This document shows positions 33,812 to 41,062 of a stretch of 64,000 nt of DNA, piece by piece. Every line of letters starts with the position of its first letter. Within the stretch, counting starts at the first letter, position 1. The translations under genes and the position numbers were made by a program. The DNA is from Clostridia bacterium. Lineage in GTDB: Bacteria > Bacillota > Clostridia > Christensenellales > Aristaeellaceae. A model generated the notes under the pieces. The model saw nothing but the letters and a program-made list of their open reading frames with translations, did no database searches and was not told the origin of the DNA. The DNA lies in contig JAFTPN010000017.1 in the NCBI GenBank assembly GCA_017463245.1, forward strand, positions 1 to 64,000, written 5' to 3'.

Positions 33812-34531
33812 TCATTTTGTAATAATTTTTGGAGAAAATTTGGAGAAAACAGGAATATCTTTGGCAGAATCACTCAAAATGCGCCCTGAAGCAATGGTGA
33901 TCTGCCGCTCTGCCCGCCGGGCGACCACCGAATCGTGGGTGATGAGCAGGATGGTGCGGCCTGCGCGGTGCAATTCGTCCAGCAGGTGCAGCACATCGGC
34001 GGTGGCCTGGGCGTCCAGGTTGCCGGTGGGTTCATCCGCCAGCAGCACGGCGGGGTTCCGCGCCAGCGCCCGGGCGATGGCCACCCGCTGCTGTTGCCCG
34101 CCGGAAAGCTGGTTGGGGGTGTGGTGGATGCGCTCTCCCAGGCCCACCTGCTCCAGCAGGGCACGGGCAGCGGCGGTGCGCTCCCGATGAGGCACGCCGC
34201 ACAGGAGCAGCGGCAGGGCAACATTTTCCGCGGCGGTGAGCCGGGGCAGCAGCTGAAAGCCCTGGAACACAAAGCCGATCTCCTCACCCCGCACCCGCGC
34301 CAGCTCGTCCCTGTTCAGGGTGGACACATCCCGCCCGTGGAGGCGATAGCTGCCGGAGGTGGGGTTGTCCAGGCAGCCCAGCAGATGCATCAGGGTGCTT
34401 TTGCCGCTGCCGCTGGGACCCACAATGGCGGCGTATTCGCCCTCGCCCACGCGGAGGCTCACATGATCCAGGGCGGTGACGGTTTTGCCGTTCATGGTGT
34501 AGAGCTTGGTCAGGTTCTCGGTGCGGATCAT
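33812..34531 (-). CDS. ABC transporter ATP-binding protein, MacB/LolD type
   Basis: A 239-residue ATPase with Walker A GPSGSGKST, Q-loop FVFQGFQLLP, signature LSGGQQQRVAIARAL, Walker B VLLADEPTGNLD and the H-loop THDS. The combination YAAIVGPSGSGKSTLMHLLG with NLDNPTSG-like spacing is typical of the MacB/LolD exporter ATPases. GAGGAGG is 6 bases before this ATG. A hairpin terminator lies between it and the permease upstream, and no MacB-type permease is adjacent, so its partner is uncertain. Confidence 0.9.
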   Translation of the reverse strand: MIRTENLTKLYTMNGKTVTALDHVSLRVGEGEYAAIVGPSGSGKSTLMHLLGCLDNPTSGSYRLHGRDVSTLNRDELARVRGEEIGFVFQGFQLLPRLTAAENVALPLLLCGVPHRERTAAARALLEQVGLGERIHHTPNQLSGGQQQRVAIARALARNPAVLLADEPTGNLDAQATADVLHLLDELHRAGRTILLITHDSVVARRAERQITIASGRILSDSAKDIPVFSKFSPKIITK

Positions 34532-34546
34532 GGGGCGCCTCCTCAT

Positions 34547-34578
34547 CAAAAAATCCCAGCCATTAGTATGGCCGGGAA
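34547..34578 (-). terminator. Terminator between the ABC-2 permease and the MacB-type ATPase gene
   Basis: Minus strand hairpin TCCCGGCCAT-acta-ATGGCTGGGA followed by TTTTTT. Confidence 0.8.
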
Positions 34579-34594
34579 TGGGGTGGTGATGCGC

Positions 34595-35326
34595 TTATTG
34601 CCTGTTCATCTGCCGCAGGAAAAGCAGCACCGCGCCCAGGGTGGTCACAGCGGCATAGCCCAGCACCACCAGCAGGTGAGGCCATGCATCGGCCATGCTG
34701 CCGCTGATGGCGGCGCGCTCCAGCTCCACCGCATGGGCAAAGGGCAGCAGGTTGGCGATTTTGCTGAAAGCGCCGCCCACCAGCTCCAGATCGAACCAGA
34801 TGCCGGAGAGCCAGGCGGACAGGTTGGTGAGCAGCGCGCCGCAGATGCCGCCCACCTGCTTCACATTGAAGATGCTGCCGCACAAAAGCCCCAGGGCGAT
34901 GTTGAACAGGGCAATGGGCAGGAGCAGTAGGGTGGCGCAGAGGATGTTCATGCTCAGGGGCAGCCCCAGCGCCACGGCGACGAGGAAGCTCACCGCGCCC
35001 TGGGCGGCGGCAATGGGCAGGATGGGCAGGATGTACCCAAGAATGTAGTCAGCTGCCTGCAGGGGCGTGGTGTACAGCCGCTGCAAAAGGGCGCTTTCCC
35101 GGTCGCGGGCAACCAGGGTGGCAGAGAAGAGCGTCATGAAGGACAGGCCGAACACCGCAATGCCGGGGGCGAGGTGGTCGATCCTGAACAGCGGCACGGG
35201 GATATTGTCCTGAATGGCGCTGAGCAGAAGCAGCAGCACAATGGGGAAGCCCAGGCCGAAGAGCAGGTTCAGCGGGTCGCGCAAAATCTCCTTGGCGCAG
35301 CGCTTGGCGAAGGTGAGCATTCTCAT
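34595..35326 (-). CDS. ABC-2 type transporter permease
   Basis: A 243-residue membrane protein with six predicted helices and the ABC-2 family layout: N-terminal amphipathic RCAKEILRDPLNLLFGLGFP, then LLQRLYTTPLQAADYILGY, then hydrophobic pairs. It would form the membrane channel for the adjacent ATPase (35326-36051), exporting a drug, lipid or polymer. Its ATG overlaps the ATPase stop (TGATG), with AAAGGAGG 7 bases before; an ATG three bases earlier is also possible. Confidence 0.88.
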   Translation of the reverse strand: MRMLTFAKRCAKEILRDPLNLLFGLGFPIVLLLLLSAIQDNIPVPLFRIDHLAPGIAVFGLSFMTLFSATLVARDRESALLQRLYTTPLQAADYILGYILPILPIAAAQGAVSFLVAVALGLPLSMNILCATLLLLPIALFNIALGLLCGSIFNVKQVGGICGALLTNLSAWLSGIWFDLELVGGAFSKIANLLPFAHAVELERAAISGSMADAWPHLLVVLGYAAVTTLGAVLLFLRQMNRQ

Positions 35327-36051
35327 CATTTGGCCTCCTTTACAATGGTGACAAAGGCATCCTCAAACCGATCGGCTCCGGTCTGCTCCATCAGCTCCCG
35401 GGCGGTTCCCGTTACCAGCAGCCTGCCGCTTTTCATGATGCCGATGCGGTCGGACAGGGCTTCGGCTTCCTCCATGTAGTGGGTGGTGAGGATGATGGTC
35501 ACCCTGCCCTTCAGGGCGCGGATGATGTCCCACAGTTCGCTGCGGGCAATGACATCCAGCCCCAGGGTGGGTTCGTCCAGAAAGAGGATGGAGGGCTGAC
35601 TGATCAGCGCCATGGCGATGCTGACCCGGCGCTGCCAGCCGCCGGAGAGCTTTCCGGCCTTCTTGGAGAGAATGTCGTGCAGGTTCAGCTGGGCGGCCAG
35701 CCCGGCGATCCTTTCCTGGCGCTTCTCCCGGGGAAAACCGTGGATGCCGCACATCAATTCCAGGTTTTCCTGCACGGAAAGGTTGGGCGCCACGGCGGTC
35801 TCCTGGGGCGAAACGCCGATGATGCGCTTCACCGCCTGGGCCTCGTGAAGGATGCTGCTGCCGCCCACAAGGGCGTCGCCGCCGGTGGGCTTGGACAGGC
35901 AGGAAAGCATTTTGATGGTGGTGGTCTTGCCCGCGCCGTTGATGCCCAGCAGCGAGAACAGCTCCCCCTGATGGATGGTCAGGTTCAGCTTGTCAACGGC
36001 AGTCAGGTGCTTGTATTGCTTGGTCAGGTTCGTGGTGTGAATGGCTTCCAT
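35326..36051 (-). CDS. ABC-2 exporter ATP-binding protein
   Basis: A 241-residue ATPase: Walker A GINGAGKTT, IGVSPQETAVAPNLSV Q-loop, signature KLSGGWQRRVSIAMAL, Walker B ILFLDEPTLGLD, and TTHYMEEAE, all typical of CcmA/NatA-type exporters. AGGAGG sits 5 bases before the ATG. It is translationally coupled to the ABC-2 permease. Substrate unknown; drug or antimicrobial-peptide export is common in this family. Confidence 0.93.
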   Translation of the reverse strand: MEAIHTTNLTKQYKHLTAVDKLNLTIHQGELFSLLGINGAGKTTTIKMLSCLSKPTGGDALVGGSSILHEAQAVKRIIGVSPQETAVAPNLSVQENLELMCGIHGFPREKRQERIAGLAAQLNLHDILSKKAGKLSGGWQRRVSIAMALISQPSILFLDEPTLGLDVIARSELWDIIRALKGRVTIILTTHYMEEAEALSDRIGIMKSGRLLVTGTARELMEQTGADRFEDAFVTIVKEAK

Positions 36052-36156
36052 AAGCGCCTCCTGTGTTTTGTTCGGGCACCATGATAGCAGCATTTTCGGC
36101 AGAAATCAGGAAATTCAGCTCATCGGTCGATTTCACGATGCGAACGGTCAACGGAC

Positions 36157-36186
36157 ACAAAAAAAGCACGATACATGATCGTGCTT
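36157..36186 (-). terminator. Terminator after the dipeptidase gene
   Basis: Minus strand hairpin AGCACGAT-catgt-ATCGTGCT followed by TTTTTTT. Confidence 0.92.
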
Positions 36187-36200
36187 GTCATCAGGATACA

Positions 36201-37097
36201 TCAGATGCGCTGGTAATACTTCAGCAGGTTCTCGCCAGCAATGCCCGCAATGGCGGCTTCGTCGTAGCCCAGCTTGCGCAGCTCTGCGAAAATGTTGGGG
36301 ATCTCGCCGGGGTGGTTCACATCGGTCGGGGTGACCTCAATGCCGTCGAAATCGGAGCCGAAGCCCACGATCTGAGCGCCGCCCAGCTGGCAGATGTGGT
36401 CGATGTGCCGGGCAATGAGCGCCGCATCGGCCTTGCCGTCCTCGGAGAGGAAATGGGGGTAGAAGTTCACACCCACAAAGCCGCCCTCGCGGATCATCAG
36501 CCGCAGCTGCTCATCGGTGAGGTTGCGGAAGTGGTCGCAGAGCTTGCGGCAGCAGCTGTGGCTGGCCATGGGCGGCTTGTCGGTCTTGCTGAAGAGATCG
36601 TAGAAGCCTGCCTCGTTCAGGTGGGACACGTCCACCGCCATGCCCACGCGCTGCATTTCTTTGGCAACTTGCAGGCCATAAGCCGTCAGGCCGCGCTTGT
36701 CGCCGGACTTGGCGGGATAGCCGATGGCATTCTCGTTGTTCCACAAAAGCGCCGCCATGCGCACGCCCTTGCTGCGCCATTCCTGCACGGTGTGGATGCC
36801 CTTCTCAAACACCTCGCCGCCCTCGATGGAGAGCATGAAGCAATGCTCGCCGTCCTTGGCATCGGCAGGGTCGTCCACCTTGCGGATGCCCGCGTCCATC
36901 AGGCGGGGCATGGCGGCCAGCTCGGCGGCTACGATGGCGTCCACATCGCCCTTGTTGCCCTTGCGGCCCGTCCACAGGGCGCAGACTTGCAGGGTCACGC
37001 CGCCGGAGCGCAGGCGGTCGGGGGTGATCATCAGGGGATCGTTTGGCTGGAAGGCCATGGCGAAGAGGGTGTCGGAGTGGGTATCGGCGATGTACAT
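36201..37097 (-). CDS. Membrane dipeptidase (peptidase family M19)
   Basis: A 298-residue amidohydrolase-fold zinc enzyme that cleaves dipeptides, often with a D-residue. Metal motifs: THSDT near the N terminus (His7, Asp9), LSIEGGE (bridging Glu), VDVSHLNE, MASHSCC and GFGSDFDGIE. No signal peptide, so cytoplasmic; the family name refers to the mammalian enzyme. GGAGG is 5 bases before the ATG; the in-frame extension to 37157 runs into repeat DNA. Own terminator. Confidence 0.93.
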   Translation of the reverse strand: MYIADTHSDTLFAMAFQPNDPLMITPDRLRSGGVTLQVCALWTGRKGNKGDVDAIVAAELAAMPRLMDAGIRKVDDPADAKDGEHCFMLSIEGGEVFEKGIHTVQEWRSKGVRMAALLWNNENAIGYPAKSGDKRGLTAYGLQVAKEMQRVGMAVDVSHLNEAGFYDLFSKTDKPPMASHSCCRKLCDHFRNLTDEQLRLMIREGGFVGVNFYPHFLSEDGKADAALIARHIDHICQLGGAQIVGFGSDFDGIEVTPTDVNHPGEIPNIFAELRKLGYDEAAIAGIAGENLLKYYQRI

Positions 37098-37111
37098 GAG
37101 AACCTCCGGTG

Positions 37112-37418
37112 AAATTCGGAATGCGGAATTATGAATTCGGAATTGAGAGTGTGGCACTACACCTCGTCAGTCAGCGCAAGCGCTGACAGCTTCCCCTCAA
37201 GGGGAAGCCATGGTGCAGGGTCAAGCAAAAGCCTTCCCCTTGAGGGGAAGGTGGCCGAAGGCCGGATGAGGTGGAACGCTGCATTCCCCGCGTCGCGGCG
37301 CGCCCGTTGCGCGGCGTGACCCCTGTTCGGAGATCGCCCAGCAACGCCATCCCCGAAAGGGAGTCCAGAGGGTCGAAGACCCTTTGGCAGGGGAGTTAAG
37401 AGGGGACGGAGTCCCCTC
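37112..37418. repeat. Composite intergenic repeat region 6 (order E-A-B)
   Basis: No gene here. E module 37112-37147 (GGAATGCGGAATTATGAATT); A module 37160-37275 (CACCTCGTC/GATGAGGTG ends, 97% of the layout of region 5 by eye); B module 37289-37418 with hairpin AAGAGGGGACGGAGTCCCCT ending exactly at the rpiB stop codon. The order is the same as in regions 2 and 5. Confidence 0.85.
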
Positions 37419-37868
37419 TTACAGCTCCTCGCCGTTTTCGATGGCGGTGAGCATTTCGACGCGGCGGGTGTGGCGGCCGCCGCCTTCGAAGGGGGCGGTG
37501 AGCCAATGGGTGGCGATCATTTTGGCCAGGTCGATGCCCACGACGCGGGCGCCCATGGTGAGGATATTGCTGTTGTTGTGGCGCTTGGAGAGCTCGGCGC
37601 TATAGACATCGGAGCAGGTGCAGACGCGGGTGCCCTTTACCTTGCTGGCGGCGATGCCGATGCCGATGCCCGTGCCGCACAGCAGGATGCCCCGGTCGCA
37701 CTCGCCGGATGCCACGGCCTTGGCGGCGCGGTAGCCATAGATGGGGTAGTCGCAGCTCACGGCCTCGTTGGTGCCGAAGTCCTTATATTCCAGGTTCATG
37801 CTGTCCAGCAGCTTCATGATCTCATGCTTGAGTTCGATGGCGGAGTGGTCGCAGGCAAGTGCAATCAT
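37419..37868 (-). CDS. rpiB: Ribose 5-phosphate isomerase B
   Basis: Interconverts ribose 5-phosphate and ribulose 5-phosphate in the pentose phosphate pathway. The 149-residue protein has the RpiB/LacAB signatures: ACDHSAIELK at the N terminus, LLCGTGIGIGIAASK with the catalytic Cys, and ELSKRHNNSNILTMGARVVG. AAGGAGG is 7 bases before the ATG. Single gene, divergent from the metal ABC transporter. Its stop codon is followed at once by a B repeat. Confidence 0.95.
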   Translation of the reverse strand: MIALACDHSAIELKHEIMKLLDSMNLEYKDFGTNEAVSCDYPIYGYRAAKAVASGECDRGILLCGTGIGIGIAASKVKGTRVCTCSDVYSAELSKRHNNSNILTMGARVVGIDLAKMIATHWLTAPFEGGGRHTRRVEMLTAIENGEEL

Positions 37869-37920
37869 GGTGCAGCCTCCTTAAATTTTCGATTACATTA
37901 TTAAATATACGTGAAAAAGC

Positions 37921-37949
37921 TTACAACTCCTGCCTGGATATGGTATAAT
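37921..37949 (+). promoter_or_regulatory. Promoter of the znuCB-like operon
   Basis: Extended -10 TGGTATAAT (TATAAT at 37944-37949), 17-base spacer, -35 TTACAA (37921-37926). No clear Zur/Fur box was recognised. Confidence 0.7.
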
Positions 37950-37980
37950 GATACTGAGAAAGTTTTTTGAGGTGGAGATC

Positions 37981-38721
37981 ATGCCGGAACACCATTGTTC
38001 CCTCTGTCATATAGGACTGGAGGGTGTGGGCGTACAGCGGGGCGGACAGACGCTCCTGCACGACGTGTCCATGCACATCCATTGCGGGCAGCTTACTGCG
38101 CTGATCGGCCAGAACGGCGCGGGCAAAACCACGCTGATCCGCGCCCTGCTGGGGGAGCTGCCCCACAGCGGACACATCCGCCATGTGGACGACCACGGGC
38201 GGGATATCCCTCACCTGCGCACGGGCTATGTGCCGCAGCATCTGCATTTCGACAAAGAAATGCCGGTGACCGTGGAGGACTTTATGGCTGCGGCCTTCAC
38301 CCGCCGTCCGGTGTGGACGGGCGTGAGCAAAAAGACCCGCCAGGCCGTGGCTGAAGCGCTTTCCACCGTGGAGGCTGCCGATCTGGCCCAGCGTCCCCTG
38401 GGGCGCTGCTCCGGGGGCGAATTGCAGCGTGTGCTGCTGGCCCTGGCGCTGCACCCCGCGCCGGATCTGCTGGTGCTGGATGAACCGGTGTCCGGCGTGG
38501 ATCAGAACGGTCTGCGCATGTTCCTGGATACTGTGCTGCGGCTGAAGGAGACCCACCACATGGCGATCCTCTTGGTGAGCCACGACCTGCACCTGGTGCG
38601 GGAGTATGCCGACCATGTGGTGCTGCTGGACAAGACCGTGCTGGCGCAGGGCAGCGCAGAGAACGTGTTCCTGACGGAGCAGTTCGATGCGGTGTTCGGC
38701 CAGGGGAAGGAGGCGCTGTGA
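37981..38721 (+). CDS. Metal ABC transporter ATP-binding protein (ZnuC-like)
   Basis: A 246-residue ATPase of the zinc/manganese importer family: Walker A GQNGAGKTT, TGYVPQHLHFDKEMPVTVEDF, signature RCSGGELQRVLLALAL, Walker B LLVLDEPVSGVD, H-loop VSHDLHLV. An unusual HHCSLCH segment near the N terminus could bind metal. GAGGTGGAG precedes the ATG. The stop overlaps the permease start. No metal-binding protein (ZnuA) gene lies nearby. Confidence 0.92.
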   Translation: MPEHHCSLCHIGLEGVGVQRGGQTLLHDVSMHIHCGQLTALIGQNGAGKTTLIRALLGELPHSGHIRHVDDHGRDIPHLRTGYVPQHLHFDKEMPVTVEDFMAAAFTRRPVWTGVSKKTRQAVAEALSTVEAADLAQRPLGRCSGGELQRVLLALALHPAPDLLVLDEPVSGVDQNGLRMFLDTVLRLKETHHMAILLVSHDLHLVREYADHVVLLDKTVLAQGSAENVFLTEQFDAVFGQGKEAL

Positions 38722-39563
38722 TGGATGTGATTTACAGCATCATGGACGCTGTGCTGCCCCTGGAGGCGCTGCAGTTCTCCTTTATGAAAAACGCCTTTCT
38801 GGCGATCTTGCTGCTGACGCCGCTGCTGGGGCTCCTTGGCACCATGGCGGTGAACCAGCAGATGGCCTTCTTCTCCGATGCGCTGGGTCACAGCGCGCTG
38901 ACGGGCATTGGCCTGGGCATCGTGCTGGGGGTGAGCAGCGACCTGATGAGCATGATCGTCTTCGGCGTGGTGTGGGCGATCCTCATCTGCCGCATCAAGC
39001 AGACGGGGGCGACCTCCACCGATACGGTGATCAGCGTGTTCTCCTCCACGTCCATTGCGGCGGGTCTTTTGATCCTCTCCCGGGGCGGCGGCTTTGCCAA
39101 GTATTCCTCGCTGCTCATTGGCGATGTGCTGGCGGTGACGCCCGCTGACCTGGGCTGGCTGCTGATAGCCCTCATTGTAGGCGTGGTGTTGTGGGTGCAG
39201 ATGTACAACCGTCTGCTGCTGACCAGCGTGAACGAATCCCTTGCTCGCAGCCGCGGCGTGCGCACCCACCTGACGGAATGCGCTTTTGTGGTCTTGGTGG
39301 CCGTGGCGGTGATGCTGGCCATCAAGTGGGTGGGTGTGATGCTCATCAATGCGCTGCTGATTTTGCCTGCGGCGGCTGGCCGCAACCTGGCGCGCAACAG
39401 CCGCCAGCACGCCCTGTGGAGCGTGGTCATCGCCCTGGGCAGCGGTGTGGCTGGCCTGCTCAGCGCCTATGCGTGGGATACCTCCGCCGGTGCCGCCATT
39501 GTACTCTATGCGGCGGCGTGCTATGCCATTTCTCTGGCGGGAAGAAGCCTTTTGAAACGATAA
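38721..39563 (+). CDS. Metal ABC transporter permease (ZnuB-like)
   Basis: A 280-residue integral membrane protein with eight or nine helices and ABC-3 family motifs: FFSDALGHSALTGIGLGI, FSSTSIAAGLLIL, GDVLAVTPADLG and VMLINALLILPAAAGRNLA. It would import Zn2+ or Mn2+ with the upstream ATPase. ATG overlaps the preceding stop (TGATG) with AAGGAGG 7 bases before. Metal specificity is by family only. Confidence 0.92.
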   Translation: MDVIYSIMDAVLPLEALQFSFMKNAFLAILLLTPLLGLLGTMAVNQQMAFFSDALGHSALTGIGLGIVLGVSSDLMSMIVFGVVWAILICRIKQTGATSTDTVISVFSSTSIAAGLLILSRGGGFAKYSSLLIGDVLAVTPADLGWLLIALIVGVVLWVQMYNRLLLTSVNESLARSRGVRTHLTECAFVVLVAVAVMLAIKWVGVMLINALLILPAAAGRNLARNSRQHALWSVVIALGSGVAGLLSAYAWDTSAGAAIVLYAAACYAISLAGRSLLKR

Positions 39564-39566
39564 TAC

Positions 39567-39595
39567 TTGACAATAAGTGACAAAAAGCGCATTAT
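39567..39595 (+). promoter_or_regulatory. Promoter of the solute-binding protein/GGDEF-EAL pair
   Basis: Consensus -35 TTGACA (39567-39572), 17-base spacer, -10 CATTAT (39590-39595). Confidence 0.6.
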
Positions 39596-39618
39596 AATAA
39601 GATAAAGGGGGTATATCC

Positions 39619-41025
39619 ATGAAGAAGATGCTGTGCCTGCTTCTGGCGTTGCTGATGCTTCCTCTTTGCGCCGGTGCCGAAACAGTGGCGCTCTCACCGG
39701 ATGATCCTCAGGTATTGACGCTATGGCACTATTACAACGGTGCGCAGCAGCAGATCTTCGATCAGCTGGTGCTGACCTTTAACGAAACCGAAGGCATGGA
39801 AAAGGGCGTTATCATCGTGCCTGTGAGCCAGGGCGGCGTGAACGACCTGGCCGACAAGCTGATGGCCTCCGCCAACCACAAGACCGGCTCCGACAAGATG
39901 CCGGATATCTTCGCCGCCTATGCGGATACCGCCCATGCCGTGAACAAGATGGGCCTGGTGGCCGACCTTTCTACTTATATGACCCAGGCCGAGCAGGATG
40001 AATACATGGACGCCTATATGCAGGAAGGCCGCCTGGATGGCAACGGCGCGCTGAAGGTGTTCCCCATTGCCAAGTCCACCGAAATGATGATGGTGAACAA
40101 AACGGAGTGGGATGCCTTTGCAGCCGATACAGGCGCAGAGGTGAGCATGCTCTCCACCTGGGAGGGCGTGGTGAAGGCCGCCGAAATGTACTATGAGTGG
40201 AGCGGCGGCAAGGCCTTCTTTGGCCGCGACGCCTTTGCCAACTACATCCTCATTGGCAGTTTGCAGCTGGGTGTGGAAATGTTTGCCGTGGAAGGCGGCG
40301 AAATGACCCTCCATGTGGACAGCGATGTGATGCGCCGCCTGTGGGACAACTATGTGGTGCCCTACGCCAGCGGCTGGTTCGGCGCCTTTGGCCGCTATCG
40401 CTCCGACGATGTCAAGACCGGCCAGCTGGTGGCGCTGGTGGGCTCCACCAGCGGCGCGCTGTATTTCCCCACCGAGGTCACCAGGGACGATGGCACCACC
40501 TACCCCATTGAATGCATGGCGCTGCCCCTGCCCAATTTTGAGGGCACGGAACCCTGTGCGGTGCAGCAGGGCGCAGGCATGGTGGTGAGCAAGTCCACCC
40601 CCGAAAAGGAATATGCTGCCACGGTGTTCCTCAAGTGGTTCACCCAGGAGAGCAACAACATCCATTTCTCCCTGAACAGCGGCTATCTGCCGGTGAAGAA
40701 ATCTGCCAACCAGCCCGAGACCCTCGACGTGGCCATGGATGCCCAGGGCATCGACGGCATGCTGCGGGAGATCATCGAGATCGGCGCGCAGATCACCAGC
40801 ACCTATCGCCTGTACACCAACAACGCCTTCGACAATGGCTACGAGGCTCGCCTGGTGGTGGATACCAGCATGGCCGAGGCCGCCCAGAGTGCGCAGCGCG
40901 AGGTGGAAAGACTGGTGGACGAGGGCATGGATCGCCAGACCGCCATTGAGCTGATGACCGGCGACGATGCCTTTGCCGAGTGGCTGGAGGACTTCCGCAA
41001 GGAAATGAACGAGGCGCTGAAGTAA
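39619..41025 (+). CDS. Extracellular solute-binding protein (family 1), probable sensor subunit
   Basis: A 468-residue exported binding protein. Signal peptide MKKMLCLLLALLMLPLCAGAE, with no clear lipobox in the usual place. The rest has the two-lobe pattern of sugar-type family 1 binding proteins (LTLWHYYNGAQQQIFDQLVLTFNE-like opening, PDIFAAYADTAHAV, GAGMVVSKSTPEKEYAATVFLKW). There is no permease or ATPase of the sugar class nearby. Instead the next gene, 37 bases on, is a membrane receptor with GGDEF and EAL domains. I infer that it delivers ligand information to that receptor rather than cargo to a transporter. GGGGG precedes the ATG. Confidence 0.85.
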   Translation: MKKMLCLLLALLMLPLCAGAETVALSPDDPQVLTLWHYYNGAQQQIFDQLVLTFNETEGMEKGVIIVPVSQGGVNDLADKLMASANHKTGSDKMPDIFAAYADTAHAVNKMGLVADLSTYMTQAEQDEYMDAYMQEGRLDGNGALKVFPIAKSTEMMMVNKTEWDAFAADTGAEVSMLSTWEGVVKAAEMYYEWSGGKAFFGRDAFANYILIGSLQLGVEMFAVEGGEMTLHVDSDVMRRLWDNYVVPYASGWFGAFGRYRSDDVKTGQLVALVGSTSGALYFPTEVTRDDGTTYPIECMALPLPNFEGTEPCAVQQGAGMVVSKSTPEKEYAATVFLKWFTQESNNIHFSLNSGYLPVKKSANQPETLDVAMDAQGIDGMLREIIEIGAQITSTYRLYTNNAFDNGYEARLVVDTSMAEAAQSAQREVERLVDEGMDRQTAIELMTGDDAFAEWLEDFRKEMNEALK

Positions 41026-41062
41026 AGCCAGGGGAACGACAGGATAGGGAGGAGAGACGGGC

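Noticed and set aside
36052..36200. Spacer between the ABC ATPase start and the dipeptidase terminator searched for a small RNA or gene
   Set aside because: Only a terminator and probable promoter elements were visible.
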